From contig NZ_CDBW01000017.1 in NCBI RefSeq assembly GCF_000820145.1, forward strand, positions 1 through 64,000: DNA of 64,000 nucleotides, read 5' to 3'. Within the stretch, counting starts at the first letter, position 1. Every line of letters begins with the position of its first letter. This DNA is from Aeromonas sobria (GTDB lineage Bacteria; Pseudomonadota; Gammaproteobacteria; Enterobacterales; Aeromonadaceae). Below the pieces are notes generated by a model. It had not been told where the DNA came from, did no database searches, and was given only the letters and a program-made list of their open reading frames with translations. Position numbers and translations under genes: made by a program. Below are positions 17,796 through 27,354 of this stretch, in pieces.

Positions 17796-20273
17796 TTAGA
17801 AGATATCGTCGGTGGAGACGGGCCCTTCCACATCAGGGTTGTCACCGCCATAGACCTGATTGCCATCCGAGCTGGGCGCTGCGTAGCGGGTCGGCTCGGT
17901 ACCTTCCTTGAAGTATTCGTCGCTGCCGCTACCGGTCGCCAGCAGGCCGGTTTCGCTGTCAATCTTGACTGTCATTATCCCTTCGGGAACCGGCATCTTG
18001 TGCTCGGGCAACTTCTTGAGGGCGACTTTCATGAAGTCGATCCAGATAGGCTGCGCGGCGCCACCGCCAAACTCGGCACGGCCAAGGCCACGCTGGTGGT
18101 TGTCAAAACCGATCCAGGAGGTAGCGACTATGTCCGGGGTATAGCCGGAGAACCAGGCATCCCGTGATTCGTTGGTGGTACCGGTTTTACCGGAAATGTC
18201 GTGACGTTTCAGGTCGCGGGCAGCTCGCCAGCCAGTACCACGCCAGCCGTTGCCACCCCAGATGGCCGTGCTCAGGGTATCGGTGATCAAAAATGAGCTT
18301 TGGGCACTGATGGTGTGGGGGGCGATAGTCGGTGCAAGAGGGGTCAGCGAACCATCTTGTTGTGCAGTGTTATCAGCAGTTGCTGTTTGCTGCATGGTCT
18401 CTTGCGCGGGCATCGCCTGCTGTTCGCAGGTGGTGCAGGCAATGGCGGGATTAGCCTGATAGAGAGTGTTCTCCAGGCTGTCGGTGACCTTGTCGATAAA
18501 ATAAGGGGTCACCAGGAAGCCACCGTTGGCCAGGACCGAGTAACCGCGAACCACCTCCAGCGGGGTGAACTCGGCTGCGCCGAGCGCCAGCGATTCATGG
18601 GGCGAGATAAAGTTGCGTGGAAAGCCAAAGCGGGTCAGTCCATCGATATAGGTATCCAGACCGATGGCGCGCATCAGACGTACCGACATCACGTTCTTGG
18701 ACTTTGCCAGACCAAGGCGCAGCGGGGTTGGCCCATCATAGACGGCCGGTGAGTTCTTTGGCTGCCACATCGGCCCTTTTGACGGGTCCCACTGGTTGAT
18801 GGGTGCATCGTTGATGAGAGATGCCAGGGTGTAGCCATGCTCCAGCGCGGTAGCGTAGAGGAAGGGCTTGATGTTGGAACCGATCTGGCGACGGGCCTGA
18901 TCAACCCGGTTGAATTTGGATAGCTCGAAGCTGAAACCACCCACCACCGCTTCCAGCGCGCCATTTTTCGGATTCATGGCAACCAGTGCGGCGTTAACGT
19001 CGGGCACTTGTGCCAGCAGCAGATTTTCACCTTCTGCTCTTACCCAAATCTGGGCACCGACTTTCAGCACATCGCGCGCCGATTTGGGCGCATAGCTTTG
19101 GCGGTCATCGGTGATAAATGAGCGAGCCCATTTGATGCCGTCCCAACCCAGCTCCGCTTCTTTGCCATTCTTGAGTACCAGCGTGGCGTTGCGATCACCC
19201 AGTTTGGTGACGACCGCCGCCATCAGCGGATCATAAGTGGGCTGCTTGCCTAGGTGAGCCACGAGCTGCTCGTAATCCCAGCTGGTTTCGCCCGCTTTCC
19301 ACAGTTGTGCAGTCGGGCCGCGATAGCCGTGGCGCATGTCGTAGGCAAAGATGCCATCCAACAGTGCCTGTCTGGCTGCCCGCTGACGCTCGGCACTCAC
19401 AGTGGTGTAGATGTGAATGCCCATGGTGTAGGCATCCTCGCCAAACTGCTCCAGCATTTTTTGCCGCACCATCTCGCCAAGATAGGGAGCGTGGAGGGTC
19501 ACTTCAGCGCCGTGGAAACGGGCCTTGATAGGCATTTTTGAGGCTTCGTCAAACTGGGCCTGGGTGATCTTGCCGGTTTCCAGCATCCGGCCCAGCACCA
19601 CGTTGCGACGCGCAAAGGCGCGCTCGGGAGAGCGGATCGGGTTGAGCATGGATGGCGCTTTAGGCAGACCGGCGATAATGGCGATCTCATCCAGCCCCAG
19701 ATCCTTGACCTCTTTACCGAAGTAAACCTGAGCCGCAGCACCGATACCAAAGGAGCGGTAACCGAGAGGGATTTTGTTGAGATACAGCTCAAGGATCTCG
19801 TTTTTGGTGAGGTTTTGCTCTATACGCCAAGCCAGGAATACTTCCTTGACCTTACGAATGATGGTTTTTTCGTTACTCAGAAAGAAGTTACGAGCAACCT
19901 GCTGGGTAATGGTACTGGCACCCTGACGGGCATGGCCGGAGACGGCCCATACTGATGCAGCACGGATGATACCAATGGGGTCTATGCCGGGGTGTTCATA
20001 GAAGCGTGCATCTTCAGTCGCCAGCACGGCATCGATCATCGGTTGTGGAATTTCGTCCAGACGCAACGGAATACGACGAATTTCGCCATATTGGGCGATC
20101 AATTCCCCATCGCGACTGTAAACCCGCATCGGGGTCGCCAGCTTGACATCACGCAGTGCGGTGACATCAGGAAGTTGGGGTTTGATATAGAAGTAGATAC
20201 CGATGAGGCTGGCAACACCCAGCGCAGCACCTAGCATCATGACAATAAACAGGCGAACGAGCCATTTCAGCAT
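17796..20273 (-). CDS. mrcA: Penicillin-binding protein 1A
   Basis: An 825-residue bifunctional class A PBP. One N-terminal membrane helix (about 5-28) is followed by the GT51 glycosyltransferase with EDARFYEHPGID and GASTITQQVARNFFLS. An OB-like insert follows, then a transpeptidase domain with SNIKPFLYATAL (SxxK), SKNVMSV (SxN) and SGKTGTTNESRDAWF (KTG). It polymerises and crosslinks peptidoglycan. I place the start at 20273, where MLKWLVRLF begins the anchor; there is no strong ribosome binding site. Divergence from pilM is the conserved arrangement in gammaproteobacteria. Confidence 0.95.
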   Translation of the reverse strand: MLKWLVRLFIVMMLGAALGVASLIGIYFYIKPQLPDVTALRDVKLATPMRVYSRDGELIAQYGEIRRIPLRLDEIPQPMIDAVLATEDARFYEHPGIDPIGIIRAASVWAVSGHARQGASTITQQVARNFFLSNEKTIIRKVKEVFLAWRIEQNLTKNEILELYLNKIPLGYRSFGIGAAAQVYFGKEVKDLGLDEIAIIAGLPKAPSMLNPIRSPERAFARRNVVLGRMLETGKITQAQFDEASKMPIKARFHGAEVTLHAPYLGEMVRQKMLEQFGEDAYTMGIHIYTTVSAERQRAARQALLDGIFAYDMRHGYRGPTAQLWKAGETSWDYEQLVAHLGKQPTYDPLMAAVVTKLGDRNATLVLKNGKEAELGWDGIKWARSFITDDRQSYAPKSARDVLKVGAQIWVRAEGENLLLAQVPDVNAALVAMNPKNGALEAVVGGFSFELSKFNRVDQARRQIGSNIKPFLYATALEHGYTLASLINDAPINQWDPSKGPMWQPKNSPAVYDGPTPLRLGLAKSKNVMSVRLMRAIGLDTYIDGLTRFGFPRNFISPHESLALGAAEFTPLEVVRGYSVLANGGFLVTPYFIDKVTDSLENTLYQANPAIACTTCEQQAMPAQETMQQTATADNTAQQDGSLTPLAPTIAPHTISAQSSFLITDTLSTAIWGGNGWRGTGWRAARDLKRHDISGKTGTTNESRDAWFSGYTPDIVATSWIGFDNHQRGLGRAEFGGGAAQPIWIDFMKVALKKLPEHKMPVPEGIMTVKIDSETGLLATGSGSDEYFKEGTEPTRYAAPSSDGNQVYGGDNPDVEGPVSTDDIF

Positions 20274-20575
20274 GGAAGAACTACCAATCGTCTTAAAATT
20301 AGCCAACGGGCGCAGAGTATAGCCCTTTTGCCATCGGGAATTCGAGGTTTTCCTGTGGCAAGCCACCCACCTCAAAAGGAGGCGAAAGGTTAGCACTACG
20401 GGCCGCAATAACCAAGGATGGCCACCCGGTACCAAGAAAGCGAACCAGGTCACTTTTCGGTATAAACTTTATGACATTGATAGATAGAGCATTTAGGATG
20501 AGAGAAGGACTCTTCTGATTGTGTGTCCTACACTCAGTATGAGTAAAAAAAACCCAATAACGCATGGATGTGTAT
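20274..20575. other. Divergent region between mrcA and pilM
   Basis: About 300 bp that must hold promoters for mrcA and for the pilMNOPQ operon. I do not see a convincing -35/-10 pair or operator by eye, and no RNA gene. Confidence 0.4.
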
Positions 20576-21640
20576 ATGTTTGGGCTATTCAATAAGGGTT
20601 CTCTTTTGCCGCTGGTGGGAATTGACTTTGGTAGTCAGACCATCAAGGCCGTCACTCTCAGTGGTCGCCCTGGCAAACTACATCTCGAATCGGTTGCCGA
20701 TATCCCTACACCCAAAGGGACGCTGGTCGATTATCAATTGCAAGATATCGAGCGCGTCAGCCAATCTCTCAAAACCCTCAAACGCTTGATCGCTGGCAAC
20801 AGTGAATATGCCGCCACTGCAGTGACCGGCTCCAACGTGATCACCAAGGTTATCCAGACCGATGCTCGTCTTGGCGACAAGGATCTGGAGAATCAGGTGC
20901 AGTTGGAAGCTGAGCAGATCATCCCCTTCCCCATTGATGAAGTAAGCCTCGATTTTGAGGTACTTGGCCCCACGCTCAATAATGATGACCGTCAGGATGT
21001 CTTGCTAAGTGCCGCTCGGACTGAAAGTGTCAATGGCAGGGTCAGCGCCCTTGCCGAGGCGGGAATGGTGGTCAAGGTGGTCGATGTGGGGGCCCATGCG
21101 CTGGGTCGTGCCGTGGTCACTTGTTTGCCAGAATTACAGACCAGTGAGCGGCCCGTCGGAGTGATCGATATCGGGGCCAGCGCCATGACATTTGCGGCGT
21201 TGATCAAAGGGGAGGTGATCTACTCCCGTCTGCAGAATTTTGGTGGTGATCAATATAGTCAGGCGCTCTCCTCCTTTTACGGCATGACCCTGGACGATGC
21301 TGAACAGGCTAAAACCAAAGGGACCTTGCCGGTCGATCATGAGCTGGATGTGCTGATGCCCCATATCAATTTATTGCTGCAGCAAGTACGCCGTAATATC
21401 CAGCTTTTTTGCAGTTCGTCCGGTTATCGCGAACTATCGACACTGGTACTGACCGGTGGTGGCAGTTTGCTGCCCGGCTTGGTGGTGCAGGTCAAGGAAG
21501 AGGTGAATTGCGAGGTACTGCATCCGGATCTGTTTGCATTATTTGGCAAACCGAAAGGTGAGGCCGAGCTGACCCATGGCGCCAGGTACATGACGGCATT
21601 CGGGTTGGCTCTGAGGAGTTTCACACCATGTCAAATATAA
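20576..21640 (+). CDS. pilM: Type IV pilus assembly protein PilM
   Basis: A 354-residue actin-like cytoplasmic ATPase of the type IV pilus alignment complex. Nucleotide-fold motifs are seen: LVGIDFGSQTIKAV near the N-terminus, VGVIDIGASAMTFA in the middle, and STLVLTGGGSLLPGL toward the end. PilM binds the N-terminal tail of PilN on the inner face of the inner membrane. I start at the ATG at 20576 (MFGLFNKG), which fits the family; an ATG four codons upstream is possible. Its end overlaps pilN by 13 bp. Confidence 0.95.
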   Translation: MFGLFNKGSLLPLVGIDFGSQTIKAVTLSGRPGKLHLESVADIPTPKGTLVDYQLQDIERVSQSLKTLKRLIAGNSEYAATAVTGSNVITKVIQTDARLGDKDLENQVQLEAEQIIPFPIDEVSLDFEVLGPTLNNDDRQDVLLSAARTESVNGRVSALAEAGMVVKVVDVGAHALGRAVVTCLPELQTSERPVGVIDIGASAMTFAALIKGEVIYSRLQNFGGDQYSQALSSFYGMTLDDAEQAKTKGTLPVDHELDVLMPHINLLLQQVRRNIQLFCSSSGYRELSTLVLTGGGSLLPGLVVQVKEEVNCEVLHPDLFALFGKPKGEAELTHGARYMTAFGLALRSFTPCQI

Positions 21641-22206
21641 ACCTATTACCTTGGCGTGAAGCTAGGGCGCAGCGGCAGAAGAAACAGTTTGGTGCTTTGC
21701 TGGGGGTGTTTGTTCTGGTGACGGTAGCGTTGGGTTTTTTCGCCGATTGGTTGGTTGAGCGCCAGATAAGTACCCAGCAACAGCGCAATCAGCGACTGGT
21801 GCAGGAGATGGCTATTCTGGATGCCCAACTAGGTGAAATTCGTCTGCTAAAAGAGCGCCGAAAGGAGCTTATTGATAGAATGGAGCTTATCGAATTATTA
21901 CAGATGCGCCGTAATGTCCCTGTTCGCCTCTTTAATCAGCTTCCTGAGCTGGTGCCAAATGGTGTGTATCTCAATACCCTTGCCATGCAGAGCAATACCA
22001 TTGATGTCAACGGCAAGACCGAAGCCTATGGTCGGGTGGCGAGCATGATGCGGAGGATCGATGCCTCTGGCTGGTTGGGACAGTCGAAGATAAGTACTAT
22101 TTTTGCAGCCGATGTTGCACCCGTGTCCCTTAGCCAGTTTTCCATGATGTTCCTGATCGCTAACAATGCTGCGGTTTCAGCGGATGTGGCCAAGGAGAAC
22201 CAATGA
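21628..22206 (+). CDS. pilN: Type IV pilus inner-membrane protein PilN
   Basis: A 192-residue bitopic membrane protein. The N-terminus MSNINLLPWREARAQ carries the conserved INLLPWR motif that docks into PilM. One membrane helix (about 24-43) and a periplasmic coiled-coil and ferredoxin-like domain that pairs with PilO follow. It overlaps pilM by 13 bp and pilO by 4 bp (ATGA), so the operon is tightly coupled. Confidence 0.96.
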   Translation: MSNINLLPWREARAQRQKKQFGALLGVFVLVTVALGFFADWLVERQISTQQQRNQRLVQEMAILDAQLGEIRLLKERRKELIDRMELIELLQMRRNVPVRLFNQLPELVPNGVYLNTLAMQSNTIDVNGKTEAYGRVASMMRRIDASGWLGQSKISTIFAADVAPVSLSQFSMMFLIANNAAVSADVAKENQ

Positions 22207-22802
22207 ATCTTCAGCAACTTAACGAGCTGGATTTAAATGACATAACCAGCTGGCCAAAATGGGCAAAGGGGATCTTTATTCTGTTTTGCTGTGTGCTGAG
22301 CGGAGGGGCCATTTATCACTATGTGATCGCCAATTCGCTGACCAGGTTAACTCAGGAAACCGGTAAAGAGGTTGAGCTGAAAGGGCAGTTTGAAAGTAAG
22401 GCAATGCTGGCAGCAAATTTGGGAGCCTACAAGGCGCAAATGATCAAGCTGGAACAGATGGTTGATACCCAGCTCAAGCAGTTACCCAATACCCATGAAG
22501 TTGCCGGTTTATTGGACGACATGAGTTTCATCGCTACTGATAATGGCTTGAAATTGAACAGGATAAACTGGGAGCCGGAACTCAAACACGAGTTTTCGAC
22601 CGAGCTCCCGATGCGCATTGAAGTGGTGGGAAGTTATCATGAAATTGGCAAATTCACCGCAGATATGGCTGCCTTGCCCCGTATCGTGATCCTCGACTCC
22701 TTCACTCTGGGTCAAAACAAGGAGTCGGGAGACCTGATTTCAATGTCGATGCTGGCCAAGACCTACAAGTACAACGGTAAAACTGTGGAGCCGAAACAAT
22801 GA
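22203..22802 (+). CDS. pilO: Type IV pilus inner-membrane protein PilO
   Basis: A 199-residue partner of PilN. A short cytoplasmic start (about 20 residues) precedes a membrane helix (GIFILFCCVLSGGAIYHYVI, about 23-42). A coiled coil and a periplasmic domain follow, with RIEVVGSYHEIGKF typical of PilO. PilN-PilO dimers link cytoplasmic PilM to the PilP-PilQ outer-membrane complex. ATGA overlaps join it to pilN and pilP. Confidence 0.96.
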   Translation: MNLQQLNELDLNDITSWPKWAKGIFILFCCVLSGGAIYHYVIANSLTRLTQETGKEVELKGQFESKAMLAANLGAYKAQMIKLEQMVDTQLKQLPNTHEVAGLLDDMSFIATDNGLKLNRINWEPELKHEFSTELPMRIEVVGSYHEIGKFTADMAALPRIVILDSFTLGQNKESGDLISMSMLAKTYKYNGKTVEPKQ

Positions 22803-23332
22803 AACGCAGCTGCTGGTTGTTACCTGCCCTCCTGCTGGCGGCGTGTGGTGGCCAGGAGGATATGGATGCTTATGTGGCACAGGTCAAGGCTAGACCCCCC
22901 ATCCCTATCGAACCTTTGCCCGAAATTAAGCCTTTTTCTCCTATGAGCTATCAGCAGCGAGAGCTGCGCAGCCCTTTCATGATGCCACAGCCAGAGGCAA
23001 GCGTTGGGAGTGACAGCACTGCCAAACTGAAGCCTGATTGCGCTCAGACTGTGATGGAGAGGGAAAAAGAAGTGTTGGAGAGCTACTCGCTTGCCAGTTT
23101 GTCGATGCAAGGTTCGCTAGGTAAAAAAGGTCAGTTGTGGGCATTGGTCCGTACGCCGGATGGTCAGTCGATGCGGGTTGGGCTTAATCAATACATGGGG
23201 CTGGATCAGGGCAGGGTTATCAAGATCACCGACACTGCCGTGGATTTGCTAGAAACCATCCCGGACGGGAAGGGGTGCTGGGTCACAAGAGAAACCCAGT
23301 TGGCCATGGCCAATGTGCAAGAAAAACAATAA
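22799..23332 (+). CDS. pilP: Type IV pilus lipoprotein PilP
   Basis: A 177-residue inner-membrane lipoprotein with lipobox LLLAAC near residue 17. A proline-rich linker (PPIPIEPLPEIKPFSP) leads to the folded HR domain, which binds the N-terminal domains of the secretin PilQ. The conserved end of the family is visible as ETIPDGKGCWVTRETQLAM. The start overlaps pilO by 4 bp. It couples the inner-membrane PilMNO group to the secretin. Confidence 0.95.
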   Translation: MKRSCWLLPALLLAACGGQEDMDAYVAQVKARPPIPIEPLPEIKPFSPMSYQQRELRSPFMMPQPEASVGSDSTAKLKPDCAQTVMEREKEVLESYSLASLSMQGSLGKKGQLWALVRTPDGQSMRVGLNQYMGLDQGRVIKITDTAVDLLETIPDGKGCWVTRETQLAMANVQEKQ

Positions 23333-23348
23333 TCAGGGACGAACAGCA

Positions 23349-25547
23349 ATGAGAACAACAATAGAGAGTGTATCCAAAGTGGCTTTGCTGTTTTGCGCCA
23401 GCGCCTTCAGTCAGGCGTGGGCAGTGGCAACCCTGCAGGAGATCAAGGTCAATCCATTGCTGGCTGATCAGTTGCAGCTGGAGCTCAGTTTTAGTGAACC
23501 TGTCACTGGCTTTACCGATCGTCTCTCTTATCAACCCAACCAACTGTTATTGCATGTACCAGGGGCTGTCGGTGCGTTGAAGGTCAACCCGCTGCCGATC
23601 CAGCGTCAGGGGGTCGATAATATCAAGGTGGAAGGGAAGGGGGCTGGTCTTGATATCAAGATAGCCCTCGATCAACTGGCACCTTATCAGGTTCAGCAAC
23701 AAGGCAATAAATTGCTGGTCTCGTTAGGTGAGGGAGCATCTTCTTCGTTGATCAACAACGAGAGTGCTTTGATCGCACCGTCTGCCGTGACTCCCGCCGC
23801 GATGCCAGTTGTGGCACCCTCTGCCCTTATTAATTCACAAGTTGTTGCAAAGTCGATGCCTGTTGCCTCGACATCTGCCCCTGTTGTGCTTCCCGCCAGC
23901 AAGCCGGTCCTGAATAATTACCAGAACAGTGGCAGTGGCGCCTATTTCAATACCGTTACAGGGGTCGATTTTCGTCGTGGTAAGGATGGTCAGGGGGAGT
24001 TTTTGGTGACGCTTGATAACAGCTCTGCTGCTGTTGATGTGAGCAGTCGTGGCCAAACGGTATTGGCCAAATTTCATGGTACCCGTGTACCGGATAGTTT
24101 GCTTAATCTCATCAATGTGCAAGATTTTGCCACCCCGGTATCCCAGGTTGAAGTCTTTCGGCAGGGCAGTGACACGCTGTTTGAATTGTCGATCAATGGC
24201 CAGTTTGATTATCGCTATGATCAGGCCGACAAACTGTTGATTATCGAGGTGAAAAAGCGCACCGCAGCTACTGCCGCGAAGCAGTATCAAGGTAAACCCA
24301 TCTCATTGAACTTCCAGGATATTCCTGTTCGAACCGTGTTGCAGTTGATTGCCGATTTTAACAATCTGAACTTGGTGACGACCGATTCGGTGTCTGGGAA
24401 CATCACCCTGCGTCTGGATGGAGTGCCCTGGGAGCAGGCACTCGATATTATTTTGAAGGTACGTGGTCTGGACAAGCGGTTGGATAACAACATCCTGCTG
24501 GTGGCTCCTGCGGAGGAGATTGCGACCCGTGAGAAGCAGCAACTGGAGAGCCGTAATCAGGTCGCCGATCTGGCTCAGCTTTATACCGAGTATCTGCAAA
24601 TAAACTACGCCAAGGCCACGGAAGTGGCAGCTTTGCTCTCCTCTCAAAGCACCAAACTGCTCTCTCCCCGTGGTGCAGTGAGTGTGGATGAGCGGACCAA
24701 CGTGCTGGTGGTCAAGGACACGGCAGATGTCATCAGCAGCATCAAGCGGATGCTTGATATCCTCGACATTCCGGTTAAACAGGTGGTCATCGAGGCGAGG
24801 ATGGTCACTATTGATGACGGCTTTGACGAGGCGCTCGGGGTCCGTTGGGGGGTGACCAAGAACGATGGTCATGGCAACAGTACCTCCGGTTCCATCGAGG
24901 GAAATGATGGCTCAGGTAACGGTACAGGCACAAACACCAAGCCAACCGTCGACGATCGGATGAACGTTAACCTGCCGGTCACCAATGCGGCCGGTACTTT
25001 GGCCTTCCAGGTCGCTCGTCTGGCTGATGGGACTTTGCTGGATCTTGAGTTGTCGGCACTGGAAAAAGAGAGTAAGGCCGAAATCATCGCGAGCCCGAGA
25101 GTCACCACTGCCAACCAGAAACCGGCACTGATTGAACAGGGTACCGAGATCCCCTATGTGGAATCGTCATCCAGTGGTGCAACGTCAGTGACCTTCAAGA
25201 AAGCGGTGCTGAGCTTGAAAGTTACGCCGCAAATCACCCCCGATAACCGGGTTATTCTCGACCTGACCGTCACTCAGGATACCAAAGGGGAAACTGTTCC
25301 AACCGGTACCGGAGATGCGGTGTCTATCAATGCCCAGTCCATCACCACTCAGGTATTGGTCAACAACGGTGAGACGCTGGTGCTTGGTGGCATCTATCAG
25401 CAAACCATCAAGAGTGATGTGACCAAGGTGCCATTGCTGGGTGATATCCCCGGATTGGGAGCGTTGTTTCGCAAGACCACCAGTGAGAACAAAAAGCGGG
25501 AATTGTTGATATTTGTAACGCCGCGGATCGTCACTGACGCCTTTTGA
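23349..25547 (+). CDS. pilQ: Type IV pilus secretin PilQ
   Basis: A 732-residue outer-membrane secretin through which the pilus fibre passes. Signal peptide MRTTIESVSKVALLFCASAF...AWA; one AMIN domain at about 30-130 and a second near 205-295 that bind peptidoglycan; a secretin N0/STN domain (ISLNFQDIPVRTVLQLIADF); N1 repeats (LQINYAKATEVAALL); and the C-terminal secretin core with VPLLGDIPGLGALFR and LLIFVTPRIV. A Ser/Ala/Val-rich linker separates the AMIN domains. I start at the ATG at 23349, where the signal peptide begins. Confidence 0.95.
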   Translation: MRTTIESVSKVALLFCASAFSQAWAVATLQEIKVNPLLADQLQLELSFSEPVTGFTDRLSYQPNQLLLHVPGAVGALKVNPLPIQRQGVDNIKVEGKGAGLDIKIALDQLAPYQVQQQGNKLLVSLGEGASSSLINNESALIAPSAVTPAAMPVVAPSALINSQVVAKSMPVASTSAPVVLPASKPVLNNYQNSGSGAYFNTVTGVDFRRGKDGQGEFLVTLDNSSAAVDVSSRGQTVLAKFHGTRVPDSLLNLINVQDFATPVSQVEVFRQGSDTLFELSINGQFDYRYDQADKLLIIEVKKRTAATAAKQYQGKPISLNFQDIPVRTVLQLIADFNNLNLVTTDSVSGNITLRLDGVPWEQALDIILKVRGLDKRLDNNILLVAPAEEIATREKQQLESRNQVADLAQLYTEYLQINYAKATEVAALLSSQSTKLLSPRGAVSVDERTNVLVVKDTADVISSIKRMLDILDIPVKQVVIEARMVTIDDGFDEALGVRWGVTKNDGHGNSTSGSIEGNDGSGNGTGTNTKPTVDDRMNVNLPVTNAAGTLAFQVARLADGTLLDLELSALEKESKAEIIASPRVTTANQKPALIEQGTEIPYVESSSSGATSVTFKKAVLSLKVTPQITPDNRVILDLTVTQDTKGETVPTGTGDAVSINAQSITTQVLVNNGETLVLGGIYQQTIKSDVTKVPLLGDIPGLGALFRKTTSENKKRELLIFVTPRIVTDAF

Positions 25548-25738
25548 ATGCTTTACATGTGAGGGTAAAACACATATAACCTTACGCCCCAATGAGGCAG
25601 GGGCGTGAGGGCTGCGGTTGCCAGTCCCGATTTCTATTGAGATAATCCCCCTCCTGATCCATCGCAAGATAAGGTTCATAGGTACCCCGAACGAGTTGTT
25701 TTCGGGGTCGTACAGTTTGTAATTACTAACGAAAAGAC

Positions 25739-26257
25739 ATGGCTGAGAAACGCAATATATTCCTGATAGGTCCCATGGGTGCGGGCAAGAGCACCATAGG
25801 TAGACATCTGGCAGAACAACTGCATATGGAGTTTTTCGACTCAGATCATGAGATTGAGCGCCGTAGTGGTGCCGATATCGGCTGGGTGTTCGATGTTGAA
25901 GGCGAAGAAGGGTTCCGGATCCGCGAAGAGAAGGTCATAGGTGACCTTTCAGAACAGCAGGGAATCGTGCTGGCAACGGGTGGCGGTGCCATCAAGAGTC
26001 GTGAAACACGCAACAAACTCTCTGCTCGCGGTATCGTGGTATACCTCGAAACCACCATTGAAAAGCAGTTGGCGCGCACACAGCGAGACAAACGCCGCCC
26101 TCTGCTACAGACCGAAGAGCCGCCGCGCGAAGTGCTGGAGCGTCTGGCACAAGAGCGTAATGCCCTCTATCAAGAAGTGGCTGACTTTGTCATCCAGACT
26201 GATGATCAGAGTGCAAAAATCGTTGCCAATCAAATTGTAAAGCTGATCGGTATGTAA
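25739..26257 (+). CDS. aroK: Shikimate kinase I
   Basis: A 172-residue shikimate kinase that makes shikimate 3-phosphate on the path to chorismate. The P-loop is GPMGAGKST near residue 11. [13 protein letters not shown] supplies the shikimate-binding Asp, and [13 protein letters not shown] the substrate loop. Size matches E. coli AroK (173). It lies 14 bp ahead of aroB and heads the aroK-aroB-damX unit, in the same order as in E. coli and Vibrio. About 190 bp separate it from pilQ, so it probably has its own promoter. Confidence 0.97.
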   Translation: MAEKRNIFLIGPMGAGKSTIGRHLAEQLHMEFFDSDHEIERRSGADIGWVFDVEGEEGFRIREEKVIGDLSEQQGIVLATGGGAIKSRETRNKLSARGIVVYLETTIEKQLARTQRDKRRPLLQTEEPPREVLERLAQERNALYQEVADFVIQTDDQSAKIVANQIVKLIGM

Positions 26258-26271
26258 TCTAGAGGACGTCC

Positions 26272-27354
26272 ATGGAACGGTTGAAGGTCGAACTGGGTGA
26301 ACGCAGCTATCCCATCGAGATAGCTGCGGGGTTGTTGCAGCGCCCCGAGGCGCTGGCATCGACTATCAAGGGCAAGCGAGTCATGATCGTTACCAATTCG
26401 GTAGTGGCTCCGCTTTATCTTGAGCAGGTAACTGCGCTGCTGTCCGGATTTCAGGTGGAACACCTGGTGTTGCCGGACGGCGAGGCATACAAGAACCTGG
26501 CGACCTTTGAGCAGATCATGTCTGCTCTGCTTGAAACCAACCATGGGCGTGATACCACCTTGATCGCTTTGGGGGGCGGGGTGATTGGGGATCTGGTGGG
26601 CTTTGCGGCAGCAAGCTATCAACGTGGCATTCCTTTTATCCAGATCCCGACCACCCTGCTTTCCCAAGTCGACTCTTCTGTTGGCGGCAAGACTGCCGTT
26701 AATCACCCTCTCGGCAAGAACATGATTGGTGCTTTTTATCAGCCCAAGCAGGTTGTTATCGATACCGAGTGTCTGACTACCTTGCCTGCCCGCGAATTTG
26801 CCGCGGGGATGGCCGAGGTGATCAAGTACGGCATCATTTGGGATGCTGATTTCTTCAGCTGGCTGGAGCAGAACATGGTGCGTCTGCAACAGCTGGAACC
26901 TGCCGCGCTGGCTTATGCCATCAAACGATGCTGTGAAATCAAAGCCGACGTAGTCGGTCAGGATGAGACCGAGCACGGTGTGCGCGCGCTACTCAATCTT
27001 GGCCACACTTTTGGTCATGCTATCGAAGCTGAACAGGGCTATGGCAACTGGCTGCACGGTGAGGCTGTATCAGCCGGTACCATGCTGGCTGCCTGGACTG
27101 CGCAGGCCCGTGGCGATATGAGTGAAGCGGACGTTGTGCGAGTTCGCGCCCTGCTGCTCGCCGCCGATTTGCCAATTCAAGCCCCTGCCGAGATGGATTT
27201 TTCCGCCTTCATTCGCCATATGCGTCGTGACAAAAAAGTGTTGGCAGGCAAGCTGCGTCTGGTGTTGCCGGTTGGTATCGGTCATGCAAAAGTGGTCGCC
27301 GATGTATCTGATGCTGAACTATTGGCGGTGATTGAGTCTGGTCGTGACGAATAA
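26272..27354 (+). CDS. aroB: 3-dehydroquinate synthase
   Basis: A 360-residue NAD- and metal-dependent enzyme that converts DAHP to 3-dehydroquinate, the second step to chorismate. Motifs: [19 protein letters not shown] for NAD binding, [19 protein letters not shown] in the active site, and the metal ligands within [11 protein letters not shown]. Length and order match the family. It starts 14 bp after aroK and its end overlaps the damX start, which suggests coupled translation. Confidence 0.97.
   Translation: MERLKVELGERSYPIEIAAGLLQRPEALASTIKGKRVMIVTNSVVAPLYLEQVTALLSGFQVEHLVLPDGEAYKNLATFEQIMSALLETNHGRDTTLIALGGGVIGDLVGFAAASYQRGIPFIQIPTTLLSQVDSSVGGKTAVNHPLGKNMIGAFYQPKQVVIDTECLTTLPAREFAAGMAEVIKYGIIWDADFFSWLEQNMVRLQQLEPAALAYAIKRCCEIKADVVGQDETEHGVRALLNLGHTFGHAIEAEQGYGNWLHGEAVSAGTMLAAWTAQARGDMSEADVVRVRALLLAADLPIQAPAEMDFSAFIRHMRRDKKVLAGKLRLVLPVGIGHAKVVADVSDAELLAVIESGRDE

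Noticed and set aside
25548..25738. Hairpin CGCCCC / GGGGCG after pilQ as a terminator
   Set aside because: Short stem without a T run; position is right but support is too weak to call.
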